Source: Fibrobacter sp. UWH4
GTDB taxonomy: Bacteria > Fibrobacterota > Fibrobacteria > Fibrobacterales > Fibrobacteraceae
Reading direction: 5' to 3'
Assembly: GCF_900142475.1 (NCBI RefSeq)
Contig: NZ_FRAY01000003.1
Span: 372,001 to 436,000 of the forward strand
DNA length: 64,000 bases
The notes beneath the pieces are model-generated. The model did not search any database. It saw only the letters and a program-made list of their open reading frames with translations, and was not told the DNA's origin. This document shows, in pieces, positions 1-10,200 of the stretch. Both the position numbers and the translations under genes were made by a program. How positions within the stretch are numbered: the first letter of the stretch is position 1; every line of letters begins with the position of its first letter.

Positions 1-3000
1 AATCCCGTCGGATCAATAAAGTTTACCGGATCGCCACCATAAGTGTAGGGATTCGCATATTGCCCAGCAGGATCAGGACTCATCCAAAGCCCAAAGAACG
101 GATCGAAGTAACGCGCGCCGAAGAAGTACTTGCCATGCTCGCCATCATATTCTTTATCCTGCCAGCGGCGGTTATCCACGTCGCCTTCCATACCTTCTGC
201 AAGAGCATTCTCTCGGCCAAACGGACGATAATCATAAGCGGTCTTGATCCCTGAGAGACCTGCATAGGCTCTAACATTGCCTTGTGCATCCATCAGCGGA
301 TACACAGCCTCGGTTCCCAGTCCATTACGGAAGCCACCTCCAACAAGCTCAAGCCTTTCAAGTTCAAAATCAGTGTAACGACTCTTGTTGTAAGTACCAA
401 ACCCAGGAATTGTTACTCGATCCCAAATCAAACCGCCTCTAGTATACTTCCGATCCCAAACACGGTTACCAGATTCATCATATGCAATTTTTATATGTCC
501 AAACTCTTCATCATACACTATTTCCTCATCAACATCGGCAAGACTCAATTGAGAAGGAACATCTCTATACAACGCGACATGTTCTGGCAAACCAGTAGAA
601 TTTAAGGTATATGCAGACTTATTATAACCATCCAACCACACATTACCCCTTACATCGTACTTCAAAGCATTGGCAATAACATTGCCATTTGCAGATATTG
701 CTGTAGGTTTATAGCTGCCACTAGCATATGTATAGGTTAGTGTAGTATCTTTTTCAAATTTCGATACTAAGCGACCCAAAATATCATAATCATATTCTGC
801 GTTACCGACACCCGCATCATTTGTTGTGAATTTTGCCAATCGTCCTAAATCATCGTACTCAAATGCATTGCTGAACGTTTTTCTGTTCTGGCCAGGCAGC
901 ATCCAGGAATGAGTGGTTTCCAAAACTCGATTAATCTGCGGATCCTTGTATTTCAAATCTTCCGAATACACCGATTTTCCTGATTCATTTGTATACTCAA
1001 TTTTTGTTGTACGACCATAAATATCATGTTCAGAATTTTTAGACACAACAACCCTGCCGCCATCCTTATATACAACTTTTTCAACCGTGCCGACGGAATT
1101 TCTCGTATATTCAACAAGTTTCTTGCTGGATTTTCCTTCTTCATCAAGCAATTCACTTACAGATTCAAGACGGCCAAATTCTTCGTATGTATAAGACTTA
1201 CCTGTTACAAATTCCCAATTTTCAGTTGAGGAATTCCATTTTTTCACGATACAGGAAGCTATATTACCGGCAGTATTATATTTGTAATGAGTTTCTACTA
1301 TCGGGGCTCCATCTTCAAACAAGTTTAAGGTCCAGTTGATTTTTACACGACCAAGATTATCATAACTTGAAAGCTTAACGGTATTAATCAGCCCTTTACG
1401 ATTATAAGATATCACGGCACCTGCTTCATGAGGTAAGACTCCTTCTATTCGATCAATGATGTTCTTAACCAATTTTTTCAACTTATTGTCATAATTAAGA
1501 ACATTAGGGTTGTTCTTCTTAACAACTTCAGGAACATCGGACTTAAGAATATCTGATACCTTCGGCATCCCATAAATAGTTTCTACAGTAGGATATGTAT
1601 AAGCGCTTAAATCAGCATTAGGATTGCTAAAGCTACAATTATTACAATTCCCTCGCACTTCACCAGTAAGAACAAGACGATCTTCATCGTCATAAGTAAA
1701 AATGTTAAAATGACCGTCGCCCTTGCTGATTTGCTTAGCATCACGAGTAAAACGAATTCGATTTTTAGAATCATACTTTGTCTCAGTGCGACCACGATCT
1801 GGCGTTTTGGAAGCAACTAATCTACCGACATCATCATATTCATATTTTGATTCAAATCCGTTTTGATTTTCAATTTTAGACAAACTAAGTTGCGTTGTTT
1901 TTTTATCATATTCGTTACGCGTAATCATCACATCGTCATTATGCGTAATCCATGAAGCGAAAGAATTTCCTGCAGCATCAACAATACTCTGAGTAAACAC
2001 ACCATCAACCGATCGATTGATTGTCAAAACATACGGATAGTCAATTTCATCATCATTTTCAAAATCGCTATCTTCGATAGACGACAAATGAGACTTGTAA
2101 AGATTTTCTATTTCATTGCCATTGGAATTTGTTCCATCAGTCGATAATGAAGCTAATTGTTCTTTAGAGAAAAATTCCTTTGAGCTAGACGTTTTGATAG
2201 GAATCTGCCATGTTTGTGCAAAACTATTACTTAAGTCGAAACTAGCTTCTCCCATTCCAGCCTGTTTAATTCGCAACGCAGAATTCATTCCGTAAAAATG
2301 TTCTGTTTCGGTATAGGGATGATTGTATGAATCAATTCGTTCCTTAGATGACTTTGTGTCACCATTGTAGTAGTTTCTAGACTTGTCGACACACTTTTCG
2401 CAGAACATGTCTTCGTACTCATACGAGCCTTTGTTCGAAACATAAGGTATCGGAGCATATTTTGTATTGCCGGCTTCATCAAGATACAAGGCTGAAATTT
2501 TAAATTTTCCTGTCGTCAAAGGAACTTGCGTTTGCACAACTCTTCCAAAACCATCTTTTACAGAGTATGTCTCCAATACCTTGGATTTTTCTGCCGGATC
2601 CAAAAACATTTCGCTTTTTACGTAGGAGGGCACCACTTTCGGCAAAACGCGATCTTTTTCAGAGCACTCTTCAAAAATAGCCTCAATTGTCAAATGGCTT
2701 GTAAGTTTATTTGTCTTAATTACGGCTACTTTTTGAGATTCATCATAAGTAATAGATATTCCATTCAAAAACTTACTAGGATCATCTGCATTATAACCTT
2801 CAAGACCGTTAACAAAAATCTGTTTGATAACATAACCAGGAGTAGTATGTACAATAGCGTCAAGATCTGATTTTTCAACCAAAGCAACAGGAGCCTTGTC
2901 GTTATTGACGGTCATATATCCCACATCACCTTTGTATCGAACATTCAGAGTTTTTGGAGGAAAAAATTGAATCGAACGCGGCTGCAATGGGGATAGCGCT

Positions 3001-4226
3001 GCATACTTAATTCTAATATGCCTATTTTTTCCATCACCCCACGTTTGCATTTTTATTGCAGGAGCGATAATTGTGTCGGGATTAACCAAAGGATTGGTTA
3101 GATACTTATTCCATGTATTTTTATATGCAGCAGGAGTAATGATTGCTAGCGAACCATTTTGATAGATACACTTTGGACAATCATTCAAAGGTCCGAATGA
3201 AGTATTTGAAAATTGAGGATAGCTTGCTATGTGAGAATTATTATAAAAACTCGGATGTTCATTAAAATACCAAAAGAATACTGGAGTTGGGGTTTGCTCA
3301 GTGTTTCCGTCGCCATAATTAACGGAGTACACCTTTAGTCTTAATGCTGAAAAACTTCCTACAACAGGGTTCTCACGAGCATTATCATAAGCAATAACTC
3401 CACCAGAACCCAAATGCTTAGGACCGAACTGCACGTCAATTTCTTTATCGATTATTTTAAATTGGGCTTCGTCACTAGCGAATCCTTTTGCAATCCAGCC
3501 TTTTCTTAATTTACCATTATTAAAAATGTCAATAGCACTGCCTGCATAAATAGATGTGTTTGCTTTGTCCGAAAGGGTAATCTTTTGAGAGCCTGTATAA
3601 ACGGAAGGTGTCCCCATATAATCCCTTTCTGCCATATGAACCGCACCCGTTTCCAAAGAAAGGTACGCATTAGATCTATTCTTATTCCAATATTGAACTT
3701 GAATTTCGCCATCTCTATAAAAAGAAACTTGACAAATCATAGGATCTGTTTTACCAGATACCTGAAACGTTCCTATTTCAATCACAGTAAATACGTCACC
3801 GTGTTCGTCAAATTTTCTCCAAGAAACAAAAATTCGTCCATTGCCAACGCTTGGAATAATTTCGTTATTTATCGGCAAAACATAAGGATAAATACCATCT
3901 CTATTCAAGGTTTCAGAAGCTGATTCTCTATGGTCTCCCAAGAAAATTTTTCCATTACCATAAATGGTAACTCCATCATAACGTCGTCCACCATAATTAA
4001 TCTCATGCTCAAACTCAATATATAGTCTTTCATCACCAGAAGGCCAAATATCTGACTTAAAAGGCTTTATATAGATATTTGCGTATCCTGGAATGCCATA
4101 ATTATAAGGTCTGTCCACATCTAAAGGTGTTCTTAATTCGCCCTCAAGTTCTCCTTCAGGAACTGCAAATGCAATAGACAGGCAAACCAATATAGTGAAA
4201 ATGAAGGAATAGATAAATTTATACAT
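1..4226 (-). CDS. Secreted RHS/YD-repeat protein, 3' end outside window
   Basis: The reading frame stays open from ATG 4226 to base 1, about 1408 codons, and is cut by the window edge. An AAGGAG site lies 8 nt before the ATG. A signal peptide (MYKFIYSFIFTILVCLSIAFA) opens the protein. Residues ~20-250 look like a secreted beta-rich domain with weak resemblance to nidogen-type NIDO domains (YDGVTIYGNGKIFLGD, then GRIFVSW). YD repeats follow from about residue 770 (KYEYDDVGRLVASKTPDRG, EYDDLGRLAKF, DYDILGRLVSKFE). The last visible part is the RHS-associated core (KYFFGARYFDPFFGLWMSPD), with DPAG, 16 residues, then DPTG directly at base 3. RHS proteins fold a beta-cage around a variable C-terminal toxin that starts after this motif, so any toxin lies just outside. 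It is probably cotranscribed with the 4242-11810 gene. Family certain; toxin role inferred. Confidence 0.9.
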   Translation of the reverse strand, partial: MYKFIYSFIFTILVCLSIAFAVPEGELEGELRTPLDVDRPYNYGIPGYANIYIKPFKSDIWPSGDERLYIEFEHEINYGGRRYDGVTIYGNGKIFLGDHRESASETLNRDGIYPYVLPINNEIIPSVGNGRIFVSWRKFDEHGDVFTVIEIGTFQVSGKTDPMICQVSFYRDGEIQVQYWNKNRSNAYLSLETGAVHMAERDYMGTPSVYTGSQKITLSDKANTSIYAGSAIDIFNNGKLRKGWIAKGFASDEAQFKIIDKEIDVQFGPKHLGSGGVIAYDNARENPVVGSFSALRLKVYSVNYGDGNTEQTPTPVFFWYFNEHPSFYNNSHIASYPQFSNTSFGPLNDCPKCIYQNGSLAIITPAAYKNTWNKYLTNPLVNPDTIIAPAIKMQTWGDGKNRHIRIKYAALSPLQPRSIQFFPPKTLNVRYKGDVGYMTVNNDKAPVALVEKSDLDAIVHTTPGYVIKQIFVNGLEGYNADDPSKFLNGISITYDESQKVAVIKTNKLTSHLTIEAIFEECSEKDRVLPKVVPSYVKSEMFLDPAEKSKVLETYSVKDGFGRVVQTQVPLTTGKFKISALYLDEAGNTKYAPIPYVSNKGSYEYEDMFCEKCVDKSRNYYNGDTKSSKERIDSYNHPYTETEHFYGMNSALRIKQAGMGEASFDLSNSFAQTWQIPIKTSSSKEFFSKEQLASLSTDGTNSNGNEIENLYKSHLSSIEDSDFENDDEIDYPYVLTINRSVDGVFTQSIVDAAGNSFASWITHNDDVMITRNEYDKKTTQLSLSKIENQNGFESKYEYDDVGRLVASKTPDRGRTETKYDSKNRIRFTRDAKQISKGDGHFNIFTYDDEDRLVLTGEVRGNCNNCSFSNPNADLSAYTYPTVETIYGMPKVSDILKSDVPEVVKKNNPNVLNYDNKLKKLVKNIIDRIEGVLPHEAGAVISYNRKGLINTVKLSSYDNLGRVKINWTLNLFEDGAPIVETHYKYNTAGNIASCIVKKWNSSTENWEFVTGKSYTYEEFGRLESVSELLDEEGKSSKKLVEYTRNSVGTVEKVVYKDGGRVVVSKNSEHDIYGRTTKIEYTNESGKSVYSEDLKYKDPQINRVLETTHSWMLPGQNRKTFSNAFEYDDLGRLAKFTTNDAGVGNAEYDYDILGRLVSKFEKDTTLTYTYASGSYKPTAISANGNVIANALKYDVRGNVWLDGYNKSAYTLNSTGLPEHVALYRDVPSQLSLADVDEEIVYDEEFGHIKIAYDESGNRVWDRKYTRGGLIWDRVTIPGFGTYNKSRYTDFELERLELVGGGFRNGLGTEAVYPLMDAQGNVRAYAGLSGIKTAYDYRPFGRENALAEGMEGDVDNRRWQDKEYDGEHGKYFFGARYFDPFFGLWMSPDPAGQYANPYTYGGDPVNFIDPTG

Positions 4227-4241
4227 TATAATGGCTCCTTA

Positions 4242-7200
4242 CTACTCAATAGTGCAATCCGGTTGAACATCCAAGGACTTTGCATATATGTACCCGCGCA
4301 CATATCCTCCCGAAGGAATCCTCACATCTGCATTCGGAGCCACAACTACCGCGTTCAAATACACTTTTGTTTCAATAGAGGCATTTTGGCCAACATAAAT
4401 GAAGAGGTCGCCAATCTTACCATTATGCTGAAGTTTATTTTCATTACCGATTCTTAGATTTTCAGCAATCCAAATTCTCGTGCCAGGAGCAAAAGTCATG
4501 TTAACTTTCGAATCTGCATAGAAGGACCTGAAGTAATAATCACCCGCCTCAAAATGAATATTTGACTCATTTCTAGCAGTAAAATCCCTATACGATCCTG
4601 CGGAGAGATTTCTTGTCTGCAGAGACTCAACAAGCACATCACTTGTACCATAACTAACCATATATGTAGGAATAACTGGTACAACAAGGGAACTAAGCTT
4701 AGTTGCCGAATTATACTTGGCCCCATCTTGTAATTCAAGATTATTTACATAGTAGATGCCATTTACAATAGCATTATTTCTAAGAACAACAGAGTTGCCA
4801 GAATAGATATTATTGTTATTTGTGGTTGTTACTCCAAAATTGACAACAGATCCTGCAAAAATATTTCCGCTTACAGTCACACGATCAGCAAGAGCAAGAC
4901 TTCCAGTAGAATAAATCTTTGCATTCGCAATTGAACGAATAACATCAGGAACATTTTCAGAAATATCTGTATTAACAATTCCTATTCCAGGATCATTATA
5001 GTTTCCTGATCCACCACCAGAACCGCCACTTCCAGAGCCACCATTTCCGGAGCCTCCACCGGAGCCACCATTTCCGCCATATTCATCATTTGGATCGAAC
5101 CAACTCTCTTTAGACGGATCAAATGTAGGATCCAAATAAGTCACATCTCTAATAGTCAAGGAGACCTCTTCACCCTTTTCATTTTTAAATGTCGCTTTCA
5201 TCGGAAGTTCATCCTTCAGAATTGGAATTGTTGTCGGTGCGACATATTCTTTACCACCCCAAATCAGTGTCCAACCATTCTTGAAATGAATGTCAAAGAC
5301 AATTGTTTTAAGGTTTGGATCATTTACTGTCGGAAGAATATCCAATTGATAGGAATTAAAACCAATGGGTCTGATCGATCCTACAGCCATGTCACTTACA
5401 ATTCCATAAACTGGATTAGAAGGAGGTTCCTTGTAAAGTTTCAACATATAGGTAAGCGAACTTTCATCAGTTCCAACAATTTTAATTTCTATATCATTCC
5501 AATGATCCGCAATTGGAATCGAAATATTGCTGGTGTAATCAGTAATAGTCTTATTCCACCCATTTGAATTATACAATTGGATTTCCTTGACATTAGACAC
5601 AGTCTTTGGAGTAATCTTAAATGTAAAATCATCACCAGTTACCTTAGATTTGTAATAAAGAATGTATTGTCTAAATGCACAAGAAGAATTAAAGTTCTTA
5701 TCGGTTGTCTCAAACGCACTGAGAGTAAGATCAAGAGCATCCTTTGCATTATAATGCATGCCGACAAGACGATTTTTTTGTTTGTAATTATTAGATTGGA
5801 ATACGACAAATGGGTTTCCGTCCTTGTTCACGCCCAGATCAGTACTTCCTTGCTGCATTTGCGGTTTTGCAAAAGCAGGATTTCCAATGGAAAGCCAACG
5901 ATTATCTTTGTAAGAAATTACAGAAATGTCATCATGGTTGTCAGCCGTTCTAAACATTATAAACGGAACTGTTTTATCATTGAGGAGCTTCCGAACTTCA
6001 AAGTCGAAGTCATCATTGTCATTAAGGTACGCAATAATTTCTCTTTCTTTATCAAGATTCTTTGCGTGATAAACCGTATTGATGGAGTTATCCTTCAATG
6101 TGGTCCACTTCAAATAACGATTATAAGTCTGACCATTCACATTATAATTAGATTTGATTTCTCCCTTAAACACGGTCAATACTGTATAAACTTCAGAATT
6201 TTCGTCATCTTCATCATCAGAAGTACTCATTTCATACATCACTGCCAAATACAAATCTGTGCCGTCAGAAGCAAGTTTAAACCTCTTAACATTATCAATT
6301 GCATCGAAAAGATTGTCAGACCAAGAAAGTACATCTCCATAAGAAACCGGAGTTCCATTCTTTTGACTTACCGCAGCCCAAATCTGCTTTCCACTCGGAG
6401 TTTCAGAGGCTTCATAAAGCTGCTTGATATAAACAAACGGAACTGAATATGCCAAAGCATCTATAGAATTCTCGTCATTTTTAGTTGAATTCTTTAGTTC
6501 ATCATTACTAAGCATTTTAGAATTAGCCAAGTAAGCTACGTATAGCTTGTTATATGGACCAACAGTAATATCAGATGCAAACACTTCACCATCTTCAATC
6601 ACTCCGGTTTTATATTCAGTAATATTTCCAAGAGCAACGCTAACATTTTTGTTTGAAAGATCTGCTGTAGTATTGTATTTATCAAATACGGGCGTTGAGC
6701 CTAAATCTTCAAAATCATTCTTAGATTTATTCCAAACTTTTGCACGCAAAGAGTTGTCCAATTCTGTATTCGGGAGCCCGTTTTCGCCAAGTTCGTCAGA
6801 AATATACAACTCCCTGTTATAAATCATCACAAGATTTTTATTTGCATCTTCAACAATTTTAACATCATTTACCTGTATTTTCTGTTGGGAATCGTTATAG
6901 GGATTCCACTTAGAGTTTGTTTTATAGAACACCTTCGGATACCTAAAGAAGGAACTTCCATCAGAAATGTATGCTAAATATGTGTATGAAGATGAAGCCT
7001 TATTGCCAGATGCGGGGTAAAATTCAGAAACCGTTTCTGTAAATAGAGCGTCATCATTAACTTCCCACTTATTTCCGTCAAACGAAGCGCTGCGCAAGTA
7101 ACTAAATTTGTCCTTATAAAGAACAGAAGAAGAATCGAAGTTGTCTTGATATTTGGGCAAGATACCATTTGCAAAGCCTGTCATATCGCCATATTCGACC

Positions 7201-10200
7201 CAATCATTTTCTTTTTTCTTGATTGTGAATTCATATACATTGCTACCATAAGGTTCAACATCTATCTTTAGCATCCAAGACTTAGTCTCTGAAAAAGAAA
7301 TCACAGGAAATGTCAATTTTGCACAGCATGGAGGAGATTGCCAAACGTCATCTGCATTAAACGGTACCAAGCTAAACTTAAATCTGTCATTAGGACCAAG
7401 CGTTTCAAATTCAACAGGCACACTAATTTCTGACAGCGAATATGTTTTAGAAAGTTTTCCGTTTGTCGGAATGTCAACAGAATTGCCATTCAATTTAAGG
7501 CTTTTCAATAAATCGGAACCATTGGGATAAGCCGAGCAATTACCATCAACAATAGTTGTTTTCGATGCCAAATAGACATCGCCTTCAGCGGTTTCGGAGT
7601 AAGTTTCAAGTTCTCTGCCCAAATTATCAAATTTAACATAAGAACCAATTCCACGATTATCAACCGTCGTTTGAATCTTGTCCCATTCATCATTCCAAAA
7701 AGAGGCTGTAGAAGTTGCCTTCAATGGAAGAATGCGCACATCTTGCAAATAAATCGAAGATGTCGAGGATGTGCTTAAGTAAATTTTTTTTTTAGATGTT
7801 TCAGACATATCAAAGATCTTTTCAATATATTGCCACTTGCCAGCATTTTTCAGATCTTCGGGTTTTGTATCCCATGAAAAAAGTTTTCCATCAACGGATA
7901 CATTCAATTTATCATTACTTTTTGTCAATTGCATCCAAGCAGAGAACTTATATGCTTCCTTCCTTGGTTTTGCAATTGTACCAATAAGAGTCGTTTGCGT
8001 GTTCAATTTCAGAGCTTTTTTAGAAAAGCGACCATAATCAGATAGCTCCTTTCCTTCTTTGATATCGGGAGCATAACCTCCAGAAAATTCTTCAAACTTA
8101 CAATTTGACCAATTAGCCACATTACAATTTTCACCAGAAAGCATCAAACCTTCATCAATGCCACAATTTGCTGCATTACCAAACATTTTACCATTTTCTT
8201 TATTTTCAAGGAAAGATGCGACTTTGATTTTTCTCGGTCCTTCTTCGGTTTCAACAACTTGCTTGTTGAGATACCTTGAATTATGAGATTGCGGTTCCCA
8301 ATTACCATTTGTCGTTCCACCGTTAAAAGCAATGTTTGCGATTTCAGACTCAACTTTTGATCTAGATTCCTTTTTCTTTGGAGCATATTTCCAGGAGGAC
8401 GTTATAACATACTGACTATTTATTTTTTCAAAGCCATTTGCAGTTGCCGATACAATCATACCAGTATTGCAATTCGGAATACATGAATAACTTCCCGCCA
8501 TCACGTTAATTCTGTTTTGGTTCTCTATAGTTTTGAGAATTTCTTTTCCCGATTCCGTTGTCGGTGCAAAATCATTCAAGTATTTATAAACTTCCTCAGT
8601 CGTACGATTGCCAATATGCTTTTCAATTTTCTGAATCATACCATTCTTTTTAGAATAGGTATTTTTTGTAACAGTCTTTATGCCCCTAGAAATTTGAACG
8701 ATTTTGGAAGGTTTATCTACATATACAGGGTATAAGTCTTCATTTTTACGGTCTCGTACAAAAGAAGTACGTGTTTCAGAAATAATACCAGTATTGAGTT
8801 TACCACGCATGACTTCGCGGCAAACATTGCCAACGGCTACATTTTCCTTGGATCCATCATAAGAAGGTTGGCAAAGATAGCGTTCCGCAATGCCAGCACC
8901 ATTGGGTAGTTCAACCTTCATAACATCCATCAAGGGAGTATTTGAAATTGGATCATAATCAATGATATTCGTGGATTTTGTACTAGACAAGAAACTATAC
9001 AAGTAAGAAATCGTTTGGTCTGTCACAGGTTCCAAAATTTTCTTTTCGCGAACTAGATATGCACCGGCAGATTTTTTGAAAGAATTATTCACCTTATAGA
9101 AAATCTTTGTTTTACCTTTGTCTGGGGCTGAAGCGGCAAACATATTTCCGCCAAGGGAATAAATATTTTCCGTTTTATAACCATCCAATTCTGATTTAAG
9201 ATCTTCTTGAACCCAATTTTTGCCGTCCCAAATCCATGCAGAAAGATATTTTCCATGTTCTAAGAACCAATCGTTACCTGCTATAAAATGCCTGTGCTCG
9301 GAATTTCCCAATTCATCATAAGAAATATCACTCCATGTACCCAGTTTTTTGTGAATAAGCTTTACTCGAGCTTCACGGTGCATTGTAGTGTACCATTTTC
9401 TTTGATAAGCTCTTGTTGTTATAATAAAATCATTACCACCAACACCAGTCCAATAATACTTGCTGTTTAAACTCCAGGATTTTAAAAGTTTATTAAAGTA
9501 TCCAGAAGACCAAGTACTTCCATTAAAATCAAAGATTCTTATAAACCTTTTGTCTGAATAACGGACAACATAGTAATTATCCCCTATAGCAGGTACATCG
9601 GCCGGGTCTGTATTACTAAAAGCGTATTTTAATTGTCGATTATATTTTTCACCATTCCAATTATATAAATGCACTCTAGAATAGTTATAAAAATGAGTTC
9701 CTTCACCAGCATCAATTAATGTATTGTTGTTCAATACAATATCATTTTCCGAATCAAGATCACTCCCAAAAGATTGACCTTCAATAAAAGTACCGTTTAT
9801 AAAATTATAAACCTTATATGCGAGACAGTTCCCTGAACACAATGTTTCACCTTTTTGATATACAATCAAAATATGGTTTTTCAAAGGAATGATTCTGTGA
9901 CCAGACCCATCATTATCATCAACTTTATTAATCGTAAAAGATTGATTCTCTGTACCGGCCCATTTGCTCCATTTGATATCCACTTTCAAATAACCATCAT
10001 TCCAGCCCCAACCTCCTTCATCATCCAGTTCATAACTAAGAACATAATCTGGGCCAGTCAAAAGTTTTCTGACCTTTTGATCTGAAAAATCAAGCGGAGA
10101 ATCAAATTTAGTAGTGTATTGAGTTGGCGTCGATACAGTTCTCCACTCTTTACCATTCCATTGATATACATAAGCAGGCTTCTTTTCTCCATTTGTATCT

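Noticed and set aside
5577-6446. 289-codon frame antisense to the giant shell-like gene
   Set aside because: Low-complexity Ile/Lys/Arg-rich translation, no ribosome site, lies fully inside a well supported gene.
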